A DNA stretch of 64,000 nt from Pseudomonas palmensis (GTDB lineage Bacteria; Pseudomonadota; Gammaproteobacteria; Pseudomonadales; Pseudomonadaceae), in NCBI RefSeq assembly GCF_017848315.1, contig NZ_JAFKEC010000006.1, positions 95,328 to 159,327 of the forward strand, read 5' to 3'. Below, in pieces: positions 18,961 to 29,756 of the stretch (its first letter is position 1; each line of letters opens with the position of its first letter). A model generated the notes under the pieces. It was given only the letters and a program-made list of their open reading frames with translations. It searched no databases and was not told the origin of the DNA. Made by a program: the position numbers and the translations under genes.

Positions 18961-18993
18961 AAAAAATACAAAGGCCGCTGCAGTGCAGCGGCC
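18961..18993 (-). terminator. Rho-independent terminator between bamB and der
   Basis: A stem GGCCGCTGCA with TGCAGCGGCC lies at 18973-18993. On the minus strand it is followed by TTTGTATTTTTT. It ends the bamB operon, so der probably has its own promoter in the roughly 20 bases left or depends on read-through. Confidence 0.8.
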
Positions 18994-19054
18994 GGAGTTC
19001 GGGCGGCGCCCCGAAGGCGCCGCAGCCCGAGGCCCGCAGGCCTCAAGCATAGAC

Positions 19055-20206
19055 TCAGCGAATGGTCAGCGCCTCGAGTTTGCCGCTGTTGCCAAACACA
19101 TAAATCATGTCACCTACCACCAGCGGGCGTGCACGCAGGCCATCGCTGTCGATGCGCTCGCGACCCACGAAGCGGCCGTCCACCTGGCTCAGCAGGTGCA
19201 GGTAACCTTCCAGGTCACCCACGGCCACGTAGCTGGAGAACACTTCCGGTGCCGACAGCTGGCGACGGGCCAGCGAGTCGTTGCTCCACAGCGCCGACGA
19301 AGAACGCTCGTCGATGCCTTCGACCGTACCGGACGCCAGGCTCACGTAGACGTTGCCAAAGCCCTGGGCCACACCGGCGTAGCTGGAGGCATCGCGCTGC
19401 CACAGCACGCGACCGCTTTCCAGCTCGAGGCCGGCGACGCGCCCCTGGTAGCTGGCCACGTACAGCACACCGCCCGACAGCAGCAGGCCGCCGTCGATAT
19501 CCACCACGCGGTCCAGCTCGGAACGCCCTTGCGGAACGGCAACACGTTGCTCCCAGACCGGCACGCCGTTCTGGGTGTCCAGCGCCACGACCTTGCCGGT
19601 CGAGAGGCCGGCCACGGCCAGGCGGTTGGTCACGATCGGCGCACCGGTACCGCGCAGGGTCAGTACGGCCGGGGTGCTTTCGTAGATCCAGCGGCGGTCG
19701 CCGGTGCTGGCATCCAGGCCGATCACGCGATCGTCCTGGGTCTGCACCACCACCACGTCACCGTTGGTCGCCGGGGGCGCCAGTACTTCACTGGTGACCC
19801 GCGCACGCCACTTTTCTTCGCCGGTGCTGGCATCCATGGCGATCACTTCACCCTTGAGGGTGCCGAGCATGACCAGGCCGTAGCCGACACCCACCGCACC
19901 GGATACCGGCAGGTCGAGGTCTTTCTTCCAGATCACGTCGCCGTTCATGCGGTCCAGCGCCATCACCACGCCGGTCACATCGGCGGCGTAGATGCGGTCG
20001 TTCTCGATGGCCGGGACGAGCATGTTGAAGCTCTCGCCCTGGCCGTCACCGATCGAACGGCTCCACTGCTTCTTCAGTACCACCTCTTCGGTGAACTTGG
20101 TCAGCTCGGCCGGCGGCAGTTCCTTTTTGCTGTTGCTGCTGCAACCAACGGCCAGAAGGGCCACGGCCAGCACTGCTGCATGTTTCCAACCGATCACGTC
20201 ACGCAT
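19055..20206 (-). CDS. bamB: Outer-membrane assembly lipoprotein BamB
   Basis: This 383-residue protein has a lipoprotein signal (VLAVALLAVGCSS, cysteine near 22) and PQQ-like beta-propeller repeats (GDVIWKKDLDLP, GEEKWRARV, GDRRWIYES and others). It is a subunit of the BAM complex that inserts beta-barrel proteins and is anchored on the periplasmic face of the outer membrane. ATG 20206 starts the signal peptide; the start overlaps the end of the yfgM-like gene by 8 bases. Confidence 0.96.
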   Translation of the reverse strand: MRDVIGWKHAAVLAVALLAVGCSSNSKKELPPAELTKFTEEVVLKKQWSRSIGDGQGESFNMLVPAIENDRIYAADVTGVVMALDRMNGDVIWKKDLDLPVSGAVGVGYGLVMLGTLKGEVIAMDASTGEEKWRARVTSEVLAPPATNGDVVVVQTQDDRVIGLDASTGDRRWIYESTPAVLTLRGTGAPIVTNRLAVAGLSTGKVVALDTQNGVPVWEQRVAVPQGRSELDRVVDIDGGLLLSGGVLYVASYQGRVAGLELESGRVLWQRDASSYAGVAQGFGNVYVSLASGTVEGIDERSSSALWSNDSLARRQLSAPEVFSSYVAVGDLEGYLHLLSQVDGRFVGRERIDSDGLRARPLVVGDMIYVFGNSGKLEALTIR

Positions 20207-20840
20207 CCCCTTTGGCAAGGTCGTCGAGCTTGAGTTGCAGGCCACCGATCGCGGCGTCATCCGACAGCGCGGCCTTGGCCTTCTGATACGCGGCGTGAGC
20301 ATCATCGGCGCGACCCAGCTGTACCAGCAGGTCGCCCTTGAGTTCTTCACGGCTGGCCAGGAAGGCCTTGTCGGCATCGCCATCGAGCAGCTTCAGGGCG
20401 TCATCGACCTTGTTCTGCGCGGCCAGTACACGGGCCAGGCGCTGACGGGCAATTTCGCCCAGGGTGGCGTCGGCCGGCTTGTCGAGCACGCTTTTCAGTT
20501 CGCTGGCGGCGTCGTCGAGCTTGCCGCTCTCGACCGCGACCTTGGCCACGAACAGGCTGGCGTACTGCGCGTAGGCCGTGCCGCCGAACTCGCTCTTGAG
20601 CTTGCCCGACAGGTCCGCGACCTGGGCCATGTCCGGCTGGCCGGTTGGCGTCAGGGTGGTTTCAAGCAGGGCCTGATAAAGGTTCGAAGCACCTTGGGAC
20701 TGGTTGCCCTGGTACTTCTGCCAGGTCTGCCAGCCCAACACTACCACCAGCGCCAACAGGCCACCGGTCAGCAGTGGTTTGCCGTTGCGCTGCCACCAAT
20801 CCTTGAATGCGGCCAGTTGTTCATCATCGCTACTCGACAC
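20199..20840 (-). CDS. YfgM-like ancillary SecYEG subunit (TPR protein)
   Basis: This 213-residue protein has a short cytoplasmic N-terminus (SSSDDEQLAAFKDWWQ), one membrane helix (about 24-42, PLLTGGLLALVVVLGW) and periplasmic TPR-like helices. YfgM associates with the Sec translocon and periplasmic chaperones. GTG 20840 is chosen because AAGGAG precedes it by 8 bases; in-frame GTG 20858 and TTG 20861 lie upstream without a better site. Conserved position between hisS and bamB. Confidence 0.92.
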   Translation of the reverse strand: MSSSDDEQLAAFKDWWQRNGKPLLTGGLLALVVVLGWQTWQKYQGNQSQGASNLYQALLETTLTPTGQPDMAQVADLSGKLKSEFGGTAYAQYASLFVAKVAVESGKLDDAASELKSVLDKPADATLGEIARQRLARVLAAQNKVDDALKLLDGDADKAFLASREELKGDLLVQLGRADDAHAAYQKAKAALSDDAAIGGLQLKLDDLAKGDA

Positions 20841-20879
20841 CCCAATACTCCTTTTCACCAAATCGGCTGTTGACCCGCT

Positions 20880-22169
20880 TCACGCCTGCGCGAGGGAAGC
20901 TTCCAGGTGCTCGGCCAGAGCATCCCAGGCAATGTTTTGTTGTTCGCCCTGACCACGCAGGGGTTTGAAACCTACCACTTGTTGCGCCAGTTCGTCGTCC
21001 CCCAGGATCAAGGCATACAGAGCGTTGCTCTTGTCGGCCTTCTTGAACTGGCTCTTGAAGCTGCCGCCACCGGCATTGACCTGCAGGCGCAAGCCCGGCA
21101 GGCGGTCACGCAGACGCTCGCTCAGGGCCAGCCCGGCGAGTTCGGCCTGTTCGCCAAAGGCGCACAGGTAGACGTCGATCTGACGCGAAATCGACTCGGG
21201 CACCTGGCCCAGGGTCTCGATCAGCAGCAGCAGACGCTCGATGCCCATGGCAAAACCCACGCCCGGGGTCGGCTTGCCGCCCATCTGCTCGACCAGGCCG
21301 TCGTAGCGGCCACCGGCACATACGGTGCCCTGGGACCCGAGCTTGTCGGTGACCCACTCGAACACGGTCTTGCTGTAGTAGTCCAGGCCACGCACCAGCT
21401 TGGTGTTGATCACGAACGGAATGCCGGCGGCGTCCAGACGAGCCTTGAGGCCCTCGAAGTGCACGCGCGATTCTTCGTCCAGGTAGTCTTCGAGCTTCGG
21501 TGCACCCACCAGCGCCGCCTGGGTGTTGGCGTCCTTGCTGTCGAGGATGCGCAGCGGGTTGGTCTTGAGGCGACGTTGGCTGTCTTCGTCCAGTTGCTCC
21601 AGGCGCGCCGAGAGGAACTCGACCAGCGCGTCACGGTAACGGCCGCGGGCTTCGCTGGTACCCAGGCTGTTGAGTTCGAGCTTGACCGCATCGCGGATGC
21701 CCAGCAGGCCCCACAGGCGCCAGGTGAGCACGATCAGCTCGGCGTCGATGTCCGGGCCATCGAGGTTGAACACCTCCAGGCCGATCTGGTGGAACTGGCG
21801 ATAGCGGCCCTTCTGCGGGCGCTCGTGGCGGAACATCTGGCCGATGTACCAGAGCTTCTGCACCTGGCCACCACCGCTGATGCCGTGTTCGAGCACGGCG
21901 CGCACACAGGCGGCGGTGCCTTCGGGGCGCAGGGTCAGGGAGTCGCCGTTGCGGTCGGCGAAGGTGTACATCTCTTTTTCGACGATGTCGGTCACTTCAC
22001 CGATGGAACGCTTGAACAGCTCGGTCGGCTCGACGATCGGGGTGCGGATCTGGCGATAGCCGTAGGTGTCCAGCAGGCCGGCCACGGTGCTCTCGAAATA
22101 GCGCCACAGCGGGGTCTGCTCGGGCAGGATGTCGTTCATGCCACGAATGGCTTGCAGCGATTTGCTCAC
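20880..22169 (-). CDS. hisS: Histidyl-tRNA synthetase
   Basis: This 429-residue class II synthetase attaches histidine to tRNA-His. Visible motifs are motif 2 ([19 protein letters not shown], about 110-128), the His-specific [15 protein letters not shown] (about 260-275), motif 3 ([11 protein letters not shown] near 310) and an anticodon-binding C-terminus. Length is normal. Lies in the ndk-to-bamB gene run. Confidence 0.97.
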   Translation of the reverse strand: MSKSLQAIRGMNDILPEQTPLWRYFESTVAGLLDTYGYRQIRTPIVEPTELFKRSIGEVTDIVEKEMYTFADRNGDSLTLRPEGTAACVRAVLEHGISGGGQVQKLWYIGQMFRHERPQKGRYRQFHQIGLEVFNLDGPDIDAELIVLTWRLWGLLGIRDAVKLELNSLGTSEARGRYRDALVEFLSARLEQLDEDSQRRLKTNPLRILDSKDANTQAALVGAPKLEDYLDEESRVHFEGLKARLDAAGIPFVINTKLVRGLDYYSKTVFEWVTDKLGSQGTVCAGGRYDGLVEQMGGKPTPGVGFAMGIERLLLLIETLGQVPESISRQIDVYLCAFGEQAELAGLALSERLRDRLPGLRLQVNAGGGSFKSQFKKADKSNALYALILGDDELAQQVVGFKPLRGQGEQQNIAWDALAEHLEASLAQA

Positions 22170-22197
22170 GGTAAATCCTTAACGAAATCGGTGTCGG

Positions 22198-23307
22198 TCA
22201 ACCGCGGGCAATCACTGCCGCGTCGGCCTCGGCCTTCTCGGCCGCTTTCTGGCGGATGAGTTTTTCCAGCTCATCCACCAGGTTGTCATTGGTCAGCTTC
22301 TGCGCCGGCTTGCCATCGATGTAGATCAGGTTCGGCGTGCCGCCGGTGAGCCCCACGTGGGCTTCCTTGGCTTCGCCGGGGCCGTTGACCACACAGCCGA
22401 TCACCGCCACGTCCAGCGGTACCAGCAGGTCTTCGAGGCGCCCTTCTAGCTCGTTCATGGTCTTGACCACATCGAAGTTCTGCCGCGAGCAGCTCGGGCA
22501 GGCGATGAAGTTGATGCCACGCGAACGCAGGTGCAGCGACTTGAGGATGTCGTAGCCGACCTTCACTTCCTCGACCGGGTCGGCGGCAAGCGAGATGCGG
22601 ATAGTATCGCCAATCCCTTCGGCAAGCAGCATACCGAGGCCCACGGCCGATTTCACCGTGCCCGAGCGCAGGCCGCCGGCTTCGGTGATGCCCAGGTGCA
22701 GCGGCTGCACGATCTGCTTGGCCAGCAGGCGATAGGCCTCGACGGCCATGAACACGTCGGAGGCCTTCACGCTGACCTTGAAGTCCTGGAAGTCCAGGCG
22801 ATCGAGGTGCTCCACGTGACGCATGGCCGACTCGACCAGGGCCGCCGGGGTGGGCTCGCCGTACTTCTTCTGCAGGTCCTTTTCCAGGGAGCCGGCGTTG
22901 ACGCCGATACGGATAGGGATGCCGCGATCACGCGCGGCATCCACCACCGCGCGCACGCGGTCTTCACGGCCGATGTTGCCGGGGTTGATGCGCAGGCAGT
23001 CCACACCCAGCTCGGCCACGCGCAAGGCGATGCGGTAGTCGAAGTGGATATCGGCCACCAGCGGCACGCTGACCCGCTGCTTGATGCGGCCGAAGGCTTC
23101 GGCCGCGTCCATGTCCGGTACCGAGACGCGCACGATGTCGACGCCGGCATCCACCAGGCGGGTGATCTGTGCGACGGTGGCATCGACGTCGTTGGTGTCG
23201 GTGTTGGTCATGCTCTGGACGGCGATGGGTGCATCGCCGCCGACAGGCACATTACCTACCCAGATTTTGCGCGATTCGCGACGTTTGATCGGAGATTCGC
23301 CGTGCAT
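22198..23307 (-). CDS. ispG: 4-hydroxy-3-methylbut-2-enyl diphosphate synthase
   Basis: This 369-residue enzyme of the MEP isoprenoid pathway converts methylerythritol cyclodiphosphate to HMBPP. It has a TIM barrel followed by the iron-sulfur domain, with cysteine ligands in [10 protein letters not shown] (near 270) and CVVNGPGE (near 305). It needs a 4Fe-4S cluster, made by the isc system encoded nearby. Gene order rodZ-ispG-hisS is typical of gamma-proteobacteria. Confidence 0.97.
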   Translation of the reverse strand: MHGESPIKRRESRKIWVGNVPVGGDAPIAVQSMTNTDTNDVDATVAQITRLVDAGVDIVRVSVPDMDAAEAFGRIKQRVSVPLVADIHFDYRIALRVAELGVDCLRINPGNIGREDRVRAVVDAARDRGIPIRIGVNAGSLEKDLQKKYGEPTPAALVESAMRHVEHLDRLDFQDFKVSVKASDVFMAVEAYRLLAKQIVQPLHLGITEAGGLRSGTVKSAVGLGMLLAEGIGDTIRISLAADPVEEVKVGYDILKSLHLRSRGINFIACPSCSRQNFDVVKTMNELEGRLEDLLVPLDVAVIGCVVNGPGEAKEAHVGLTGGTPNLIYIDGKPAQKLTNDNLVDELEKLIRQKAAEKAEADAAVIARG

Positions 23308-23310
23308 GAC

Positions 23311-24306
23311 TTATTGTCCCAACTTCAGGCGAGCAGTCTCGCCACTGGTGAACGGCGCCACGTCGACGGGCTGGCCGTTGAAACTGATCTGTGCGCCACG
23401 GGCAAAGCCCAGGCGTACCGCGAACGGCGGCTTGCCGGTGAGCTCGAGGGTCTCGCCCTTGCGCTTGGTGGCATTGACCAGCACCTTGCCGTTGCCGTCG
23501 GTGACCGAAGTCCAGCAATCGGCAACGAACTGCATGTGCAACGAGGCGCTGCCGGCAGCCGGTGCAGCCGCTGGCGCAGCGGGGGTGGCAGGCGCAAGGG
23601 CGGCAGCCACAGCCGGGGCGCTGGCCGCAGGGGCCGGCGCTACGGGAGCCGGGGCTACGGGTGCGGCAGGCGCAGCTGGCGCCGGGTTGCTGGCGGCCGG
23701 GGCCTGTGCGGCAGCCTCGTCGGTGGCAGGCTGGGCCTGCTCGGCCGGTGCGCTGGCAGCCGGCGCTTCCTGGCTTTGGGCCACGGCCTGGTCTTCAGGC
23801 TCGTCCAGCGGGTGGATCTGGGTGGTACCGTCGGCGCTCTCGACCTCGACGTGTTCCATGGCCAGGCTGGCCAGGTCCTTGCCGCGCAGGCTGGTCTGGT
23901 CCTGCCACCAGAAGAAGCCACCGCCGATCACCAGGATCAGCAGCAACAGGCTGACGATGCGCAGGATGTTGTGCGACAGGCGTACCGGCTCTTCGATACG
24001 CCCCAGCGCATGCACGTCGCTGCCCTGGGAATTGCTGCCGGTGGCCTGGTCGAAGGCCAGCACCAGTTCGGCCTGGTCCATCTCGAACAGCTTGGCGTAG
24101 GCGCGGATATAGCCGCGGGCGAAGGTATGCCCTGGCAGCTTGTCGAACGCGCCGGTTTCAAGGTTGTTCAGGGAACTCACGGTCAGGTTGAGCTTGCGGG
24201 CCACTTCGGCCTGCGACAAGCCCTTGCTTTCACGGGCCTGACGCAAGGTCTCACCGGGATTCTGGCGAGTCGCTGCTGCTACTTCGGGATGCGCCGCTTT
24301 CATCAT
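23311..24306 (-). CDS. rodZ: Cytoskeletal protein RodZ
   Basis: This 331-residue protein has an N-terminal helix-turn-helix (about 19-75, LRQARESKGLSQAEVARKL) that binds MreB, a membrane helix (about 135-152) and a long Ala/Pro-rich periplasmic linker (about 185-250). The C-terminal beta domain is about 255-331. It keeps the rod shape. The linker is low-complexity (PAPAAPAAPVAPAPVA), so its length may vary between strains. Stop and next start are 3 bases apart. Confidence 0.95.
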   Translation of the reverse strand: MMKAAHPEVAAATRQNPGETLRQARESKGLSQAEVARKLNLTVSSLNNLETGAFDKLPGHTFARGYIRAYAKLFEMDQAELVLAFDQATGSNSQGSDVHALGRIEEPVRLSHNILRIVSLLLLILVIGGGFFWWQDQTSLRGKDLASLAMEHVEVESADGTTQIHPLDEPEDQAVAQSQEAPAASAPAEQAQPATDEAAAQAPAASNPAPAAPAAPVAPAPVAPAPAASAPAVAAALAPATPAAPAAAPAAGSASLHMQFVADCWTSVTDGNGKVLVNATKRKGETLELTGKPPFAVRLGFARGAQISFNGQPVDVAPFTSGETARLKLGQ

Positions 24307-25061
24307 TGCTCCGACAGGTATTGCTGATATTCCGGCGTACCGGGATAAAGTCGTTGTAATTGCACGCCCAGTTCGGCGGCCTTGTCAGGTTCTTCGAATA
24401 CAGTTGCCAGGCGCGAACCCAGCAGCAGGCTGCGGGGGCCGTGATCGCTCAGCTGGCTGAAACGATCGTAGTAGTCGCGCGCCGGCACATAATGCCTGTC
24501 TTCGTAAGACAACTCAGCCATTTCGAGCAACGCGCGCGGTTGCTGCTGGTTGAGCCGTAAAGCCTTTTGCAGGTGTTCACGCGCCTGCTCGCGCTGACCC
24601 AGCTTGATGGCGGTCAGGCCAAGGTTCTCGAAAACCCGGGAGCGTTCAGGATACAGGGTATCGGCCGCCGCTTGGCGAAACATCTGCTGCGCCTGGGCAT
24701 AGCGCCCCTGTGCATACAGGAAACTGCCGAAATTGTTGCGAATACGGGGGTCGTCGGGGTTGGCAGCCAGGGCCTTGCGGTAATACCCCTCGGCCAGCGC
24801 CGGCTCGTCCTCGCGCTGGAACACCAGGGCCAGCGCGGCATTGGCTGCCGGGTCGCGAGCGTCCAGTTCAAGGGCCTTTTTCAGCGGCACCTTGGCGCGT
24901 TCGGTCAAACCTTGTTGCAAATAACCCAGGCCCAATTGCACATAGGCCTGGCGTGCCTCTTCGCGCCCCTTGCCGCTTTGCAGCGGGTCGGAACTGCCGC
25001 TGCCGACGCAGCCGGCAAGCAGCGTCAGCAACAGGGTTGGCAGCGCGGCGCGCAGGCCCAT
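24303..25061 (-). CDS. pilF: Type IV pilus biogenesis lipoprotein PilF (PilW)
   Basis: This 252-residue protein has a lipoprotein signal (TLLLTLLAGCVG, cysteine near 17) followed by about six TPR repeats (for example QAYVQLGLGYLQQGLTERA and NNFGSFLYAQGRYAQA). It pilots the PilQ secretin to the outer membrane. The frame is open to 25142, but ATG 25061 begins the signal peptide. Overlaps the rodZ start by 4 bases. Confidence 0.94.
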   Translation of the reverse strand: MGLRAALPTLLLTLLAGCVGSGSSDPLQSGKGREEARQAYVQLGLGYLQQGLTERAKVPLKKALELDARDPAANAALALVFQREDEPALAEGYYRKALAANPDDPRIRNNFGSFLYAQGRYAQAQQMFRQAAADTLYPERSRVFENLGLTAIKLGQREQAREHLQKALRLNQQQPRALLEMAELSYEDRHYVPARDYYDRFSQLSDHGPRSLLLGSRLATVFEEPDKAAELGVQLQRLYPGTPEYQQYLSEQ

Positions 25062-25068
25062 GTCGGCC

Positions 25069-26217
25069 TCAGTTGCCCGCCGCGCCGGTTTGCGGCATAT
25101 CGGCGTCGGCATTGAGCTGCCGTACCGCGATATAGCGCTCACTGCGGCGCGTGCGGTCCATCACCTGCCCCACCAGCTGACCACAGGCCGCGTCGATGTC
25201 CTCGCCACGGGTGGTGCGCACGGTAACGTTGTAGCCGGCCTGGTGCAGGTGGTCCTGGAAGCGGCGGATCGCGTTGTTGCTCGGACGCTCGTAGCCGGAG
25301 TGCGGGAACGGGTTGAACGGAATCAGGTTGATCTTGCACGGGATGTTCTTGAGCAGCTCGACCATCTCGACCGCGTGCTCGAGCTTGTCGTTGACGTCCT
25401 TGAGCAGGGTGTACTCGATGGTCAGCACACGCTTCTCGCCGAGTTCGGCCATGTAGCGCATGCACGACTCGAGCAGCATCTTGAGCGGGTACTTCTTGTT
25501 GATCGGTACCAGCTCGTTGCGCAGGGCGTCGTTGGGTGCGTGCAGCGACAGCGCCAGGGACACGTCGATGTGCTTGGCCAGCTGGTCGATCATCGGCACC
25601 ACGCCGGAGGTGGACAGGGTCACACGGCGCTTGGAAATGCCGTAGCCCAGGTCGTCCATCATCAGGTGCATGGCGGCGACCACGTTGTCGAAGTTGAGCA
25701 GCGGCTCACCCATGCCCATCATCACCACGTTGGTGATGGCGCGGTCGATGGTGGCGGGAATGCTGCCGAACGACTTGTTGGCAATCCACACCTGGCCGAT
25801 CACTTCGGCGGCGGTGAGGTTGCTGTTGAATCCTTGCTTGCCGGTGGAGCAGAAACTGCAGTCCAGGGCGCAACCGGCCTGGGACGAGACACACAGGGTG
25901 CCACGCTTGCCCTGGGGGATGTACACGGTCTCGACGCAGCTGCCGGACGCCACGCGCACCACCCACTTGCGGGTGCCGTCGCTGGAGATGTCCTCGCTGA
26001 CCACTTCGGGGCCGCGAATCTCGGCAACGGCCTTGAGCTTCTCGCGCAGGGCCTTGCCGACATTCGTCATGGCGTCGAAATCATCGACGCCAAAGTGGTG
26101 AATCCATTTCATTACCTGGCCGGCACGGAAACGCTTCTCCCCGATGGACTCGAAGAATTTTTCCATTTCCGGCTGGGTCAGGCCCAACAGGTTAGTTTTA
26201 CCAGTCGATGTCGTCAT
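25069..26217 (-). CDS. rlmN: 23S rRNA/tRNA adenine-C2 methyltransferase RlmN (radical SAM)
   Basis: This 382-residue enzyme methylates A2503 of 23S rRNA and A37 of some tRNAs. The radical-SAM cluster motif is [11 protein letters not shown] (about 119-129), and the catalytic cysteines include one near the C-terminus (IDAACGQL, about 355). The SAM motif MGMGEPL is near 193. Starts 29 bases after ndk and precedes pilF. Confidence 0.97.
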   Translation of the reverse strand: MTTSTGKTNLLGLTQPEMEKFFESIGEKRFRAGQVMKWIHHFGVDDFDAMTNVGKALREKLKAVAEIRGPEVVSEDISSDGTRKWVVRVASGSCVETVYIPQGKRGTLCVSSQAGCALDCSFCSTGKQGFNSNLTAAEVIGQVWIANKSFGSIPATIDRAITNVVMMGMGEPLLNFDNVVAAMHLMMDDLGYGISKRRVTLSTSGVVPMIDQLAKHIDVSLALSLHAPNDALRNELVPINKKYPLKMLLESCMRYMAELGEKRVLTIEYTLLKDVNDKLEHAVEMVELLKNIPCKINLIPFNPFPHSGYERPSNNAIRRFQDHLHQAGYNVTVRTTRGEDIDAACGQLVGQVMDRTRRSERYIAVRQLNADADMPQTGAAGN

Positions 26218-26245
26218 GGATTCACCCTCACTCGTAAGCTGTCGC

Positions 26246-26671
26246 TTAGCGAGCGGTTACCTCGGTAGCTGCGAAGAAGTACGAGATTTCGCGAGCAGCA
26301 GCGGCTTCGGAGTCCGAACCGTGAACGGCGTTGGCGTCGATCGACTCGGCGAAGTCGGCACGGATGGTACCGGCAGCAGCTTCTTTAGGGTTGGTGGCGC
26401 CCATCAGCTCACGGTTCAGAGCGATGGCGTTTTCGCCTTCCAGAACCTGTACAACGACCGGGCCGGAGATCATGAAGGCAACCAGGTCACCGAAGAAGCC
26501 GCGCTCTTTGTGCTCGGCGTAGAAGCCTTCGGCTTCGGCTTTGGACAGTTGCTTGAGTTTCGAGGCAACGACGCGCAGGCCGGCTTTTTCGAAACGGGTG
26601 GTGATCTCGCCGATCACGTTCTTGGCAACGGCGTCAGGCTTGATGATGGAGAAAGTACGTTGAACAGCCAT
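26246..26671 (-). CDS. ndk: Nucleoside diphosphate kinase
   Basis: This 141-residue enzyme balances nucleoside triphosphate pools. The catalytic histidine is in NAVHGSDS (about 114-121) and the N-terminus [10 protein letters not shown] is typical. Begins the ndk-rlmN-pilF-rodZ-ispG-hisS-yfgM-bamB gene run. A terminator for the isc operon lies just upstream. Confidence 0.97.
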   Translation of the reverse strand: MAVQRTFSIIKPDAVAKNVIGEITTRFEKAGLRVVASKLKQLSKAEAEGFYAEHKERGFFGDLVAFMISGPVVVQVLEGENAIALNRELMGATNPKEAAAGTIRADFAESIDANAVHGSDSEAAAAREISYFFAATEVTAR

Positions 26672-26701
26672 GGTGTAACTCCAGAAACAGTAAGTGAAGC
26701 G

Positions 26702-26732
26702 AAAAATTAAACCCGCGAATTATACGCGGGTT
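26702..26732 (-). terminator. Rho-independent terminator after iscX
   Basis: AACCCGCG/CGCGGGTT (26710-26717 with 26725-26732) is followed on the minus strand by TTAATTTTTC. It ends the isc operon ahead of ndk. Confidence 0.8.
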
Positions 26733-26762
26733 CCGGGGGATTGCCTAACCTGCCGAGTGCGC

Positions 26763-26963
26763 TCAGTCGGCTTCTTCGATCCAGGCGGCCTGAATGGCTT
26801 CAAGCACCTTCTCTCCGCCACGGTTCGGATCGTCGCTGAAGTCGGGCAGGGCCTGCACCCAGCGGCTCAGTTCGACGAAATTCACGTAGCGAGGATCGAC
26901 TTCCGGCTTGCTTTCGGCAAGCTGAATTGCAATTTCAAGTACATCAACCCATTTCAGGCTCAT
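26763..26963 (-). CDS. iscX: Fe-S assembly protein IscX
   Basis: This small acidic protein of 66 residues (MSLKWVDVLEIAIQLAESKP...) binds IscS and iron and modulates cluster assembly. The frame continues upstream to 27170, but that part overlaps fdx in a different reading; ATG 26963 gives the conserved N-terminus. Last gene of the isc operon, 14 bases after fdx. Confidence 0.95.
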   Translation of the reverse strand: MSLKWVDVLEIAIQLAESKPEVDPRYVNFVELSRWVQALPDFSDDPNRGGEKVLEAIQAAWIEEAD

Positions 26964-26977
26964 GATGACTCCAACGG

Positions 26978-27319
26978 TCAGTGCGGCGCTTCGGCGGCGT
27001 GGTTGAGCGAGTATTTCGGGATCTCGACGGTCACGTCCTCGGTGCCGACCTTGGCCTGGCAGGTCAGGCGCGACGTGGGCTCCAGGCCCCAGGCGCGGTC
27101 GAGGTAGTCCTCTTCCAGCTCGTCGGCCTCGTTCAGCGAGTTGAAACCCTCGCGGATCACGCAGTGGCACGTGGTGCAGGCGCAGACGCCGCCGCAGGCG
27201 CTTTCGATCTCGATGTGGTTGTCATGGGCCACTTCAAGGATGGACTTACCGGTTTCGGCCTCCACCACCATTCCGTCCGGACAGAACTTCTCGTGGGGCA
27301 GAAAAATCACCTGCGGCAT
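26978..27319 (-). CDS. fdx: ISC-type 2Fe-2S ferredoxin
   Basis: This 113-residue adrenodoxin-like ferredoxin donates electrons during cluster assembly. The cluster ligands are in CGGVCACTTCHC (about 41-52) and the distal LTCQ (about 86-89). Sits 3 bases after hscA in the isc operon. Confidence 0.97.
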   Translation of the reverse strand: MPQVIFLPHEKFCPDGMVVEAETGKSILEVAHDNHIEIESACGGVCACTTCHCVIREGFNSLNEADELEEDYLDRAWGLEPTSRLTCQAKVGTEDVTVEIPKYSLNHAAEAPH

Positions 27320-27322
27320 CAG

Positions 27323-29185
27323 TTATTCCTCGATCTCATTCAGGTTGCGCCCGGCCAAAGCGGCTTTTACCGTCGAATCAAGGCGACGGGCGGCAAAGGC
27401 ATCGGTCACTTGCGACAGACGCTTGGTCTGCTGCTCGATGGCGGCGCCATCGGTACCGTTCATCAAATCACGCAAGTCTTGCATCTGTTGTTCGATCGCC
27501 AGGCGCTCTTCGGCGTCCAGCAGGCGCTCGCCATCGGCGTCCAGCGCGCCCTGCACCGCTTCGAGCAGACGCTCGGCGTCGACCTGGTGCTCGCGCAGCT
27601 GGCGCGCCACCTTGTCGTAGCCGGCATGTTCGAAGGAGTCCTTGAGCATGCGAGTGATCTCGCCGTCGGTCAGGCCGTAGGACGGCTTGACCTGAATGCT
27701 CGATTCCACACCCGAGCCCAGCTCGCGCGCCGAAACGCTGAGCAGGCCGTCGGCGTCGACCTGGAAGGTGACGCGAATCTTCGCCGCACCGGCCACCATG
27801 GCCGGGATGCCGCGCAGTTCGAAGCGCGCCAGGGAGCGGCAGTCGCTGATCAGCTCACGCTCACCCTGCAGCACGTGGATCATCATGGCCGACTGGCCGT
27901 CCTTGTACGTGGTGAATTCCTGGGCACGGGCAACCGGGATGGTGGTGTTGCGCGGGATCACCTTCTCCATCAACCCGCCCATGGTTTCCAGCCCCAGGGA
28001 CAGCGGAATCACGTCGAGCAGCAGCAGTTCGCCGCCGTCGCGCTTGTTGCCGGCCAGGGTATCGGCCTGGATCGCGGCGCCGATGGCCACCACCTGATCG
28101 GGGTCGATCTCGGTCAGCGGGGTACGCCCGAACAGCGCGCCCACCGCCTCGCGCACACGCGGCACGCGAGTGGAACCACCGACCATGACCACGGCTTCGA
28201 CTTCATCCAGCTCGATGCCACTGTCGCGCACGGCGCGGCGACAGGCCTTGAGGCTGCGCGCCACCATCGGTTCGATCAGCGCGTCGAAGCCGGCACGGGT
28301 CAACTCGCCCTGCCAGGCGCCATGGCTCACGGACACGACATCGCTGTTGGTCAACGCTTCCTTGGCCGCACAGGCAGCTTGCAGCAGTTGACGCTGGGTG
28401 CCGGGGTCGAGGTCGGCAGACAGGCCCGCCTGCTCGATGATCCAGCCGGCCACCGCATGGTCGAAGTCATCGCCGCCCAGGGCGCTGTCGCCGCCGGTGG
28501 CCATCACCTCGAACACACCGCCGGTCAGGCGCAGGATGGAAATGTCGAAGGTGCCGCCGCCCAGGTCATAGATGGCCACCACGCCTTCGGCGTTCTGGTC
28601 CAGGCCATAGGCCACAGCCGCAGCGGTCGGTTCGTTGAGCAGGCGCAGCACGTTCAGCCCGGCCAGGCGCGCAGCGTCCTTGGTGGCCTGGCGCTGAGCG
28701 TCGTCGAAGTACGCCGGCACGGTGATCACCGCGCCGACCAGCTCGCCACCCAGGGTGGCTTCGGCGCGCTGGCGCAGCACCTTGAGAATGTCGGCCGAGA
28801 CTTCCACCGGGCTTTTCGGGCCCTGCACCGTGTCGATGAACGGCATGTGCGACTCGCCGCCGACAAAGCGGTAGGGCAGTTGCTCGCCCAGTTGCTTGAC
28901 GTCGGCCAGGCCGCGCCCCATCAGGCGCTTGACCGACAGCACGGTGTTCAGCGGGTCGCTGGAGGCCGCGTCACGGGCACTGTAGCCCACGTCGACATGG
29001 TTGGCGTGATAGCGCACCGCCGACGGCAGGATGACCCGGCCCTCGGCGTCTGGCAGCGGTTCGGAAATGCCGCTGCGCAATGCAGCGACCAGCGAATTGG
29101 TGGTGCCAAGGTCAATGCCCACGGCCAGGCGGCGCTGATGGGGCTGTGGCGTCTGACCGGGTTCGGCGATCTGCAGTAGGGCCAT
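27323..29185 (-). CDS. hscA: Fe-S assembly chaperone HscA (Hsp70 family)
   Basis: This 620-residue specialised Hsp70 has an ATPase domain ([11 protein letters not shown] near 24; [12 protein letters not shown] near 205; [18 protein letters not shown] near 340) and a substrate domain that binds the LPPVK motif of IscU. It helps release clusters from IscU together with HscB. No C-terminal EEVD-type tail, as expected for this family. Confidence 0.97.
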   Translation of the reverse strand: MALLQIAEPGQTPQPHQRRLAVGIDLGTTNSLVAALRSGISEPLPDAEGRVILPSAVRYHANHVDVGYSARDAASSDPLNTVLSVKRLMGRGLADVKQLGEQLPYRFVGGESHMPFIDTVQGPKSPVEVSADILKVLRQRAEATLGGELVGAVITVPAYFDDAQRQATKDAARLAGLNVLRLLNEPTAAAVAYGLDQNAEGVVAIYDLGGGTFDISILRLTGGVFEVMATGGDSALGGDDFDHAVAGWIIEQAGLSADLDPGTQRQLLQAACAAKEALTNSDVVSVSHGAWQGELTRAGFDALIEPMVARSLKACRRAVRDSGIELDEVEAVVMVGGSTRVPRVREAVGALFGRTPLTEIDPDQVVAIGAAIQADTLAGNKRDGGELLLLDVIPLSLGLETMGGLMEKVIPRNTTIPVARAQEFTTYKDGQSAMMIHVLQGERELISDCRSLARFELRGIPAMVAGAAKIRVTFQVDADGLLSVSARELGSGVESSIQVKPSYGLTDGEITRMLKDSFEHAGYDKVARQLREHQVDAERLLEAVQGALDADGERLLDAEERLAIEQQMQDLRDLMNGTDGAAIEQQTKRLSQVTDAFAARRLDSTVKAALAGRNLNEIEE

Positions 29186-29226
29186 GCTTATCTGATACCA
29201 GGGGTGTCGCCAACGGCGCCACCGGG

Positions 29227-29748
29227 TTAATCGTCGAGGCGCTCTTCCAGCTGGCGCACTTCATAGGCGAGCTTGTCGAGGAACTGCATGCGGCGCATCA
29301 GGCGCTCGGCCTGTTCACGCTGCGCAGCATCCTCCCAGCAGGCGGCGAAGTCCTCGTTGAGTGCTTCCTGGGCGACCTTCAGGCGGCGCTTGAACGCGGC
29401 CACGCCATCAAGGTCGGCACTGTCCTGCAGGTCTTCGAGCTCTTCTCGCCATTGCATCTGCTGGAAGAGGAACTCGGGGTCGTGGACAGTGACTTCCTGC
29501 GGCACTTCGTGCCCCCCCATCGCCAACAGGTAGCGCGCCCGCTTGGGCGCACTCCTGAGGGTCTGGTAGGCGTCGTTGAGGCCGGCCGAGCGCTCCAGCG
29601 CCAGGCGCTGTTCACGCTCGGGGGCATCGGCGAAGCGGTCCGGGTGAACCTCGCGGGCCAGCTCGCGATAGCGCGCGGCCAGCTTGTCGAGGTCCAGGCG
29701 AAAGCCCGGCTGCAGGTCAAACAGGGCGAAATGACAAGGAGTACCCAC
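29227..29748 (-). CDS. hscB: Co-chaperone HscB (J-domain protein)
   Basis: This 173-residue protein has an N-terminal J domain with the HPD motif (REVHPDRF, about 35-42) and a C-terminal helical IscU-binding domain. It brings IscU to HscA. GTG 29748 is chosen because it gives [11 protein letters not shown], the usual N-terminus; the frame is open to 29787 but that would overlap iscA. Confidence 0.95.
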   Translation of the reverse strand: MGTPCHFALFDLQPGFRLDLDKLAARYRELAREVHPDRFADAPEREQRLALERSAGLNDAYQTLRSAPKRARYLLAMGGHEVPQEVTVHDPEFLFQQMQWREELEDLQDSADLDGVAAFKRRLKVAQEALNEDFAACWEDAAQREQAERLMRRMQFLDKLAYEVRQLEERLDD

Positions 29749-29756
29749 GCGCAGCC

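Noticed and set aside
17510..20233. A + strand open frame of more than 900 codons opposite der and bamB
   Set aside because: Reverse-strand shadow of two conserved genes; it also runs through a clear terminator between them.
23560..23770. Ala/Pro-rich low-complexity DNA inside rodZ
   Set aside because: It encodes the normal flexible periplasmic linker of RodZ, not a separate repeat element.
26981..29179. A + strand open frame of about 730 codons opposite fdx and hscA
   Set aside because: Shadow of conserved isc genes; no ribosome site or recognisable domain. The same holds for long frames opposite sfnB/LLM (57506-60124) and the aminotransferase (16270-17541).
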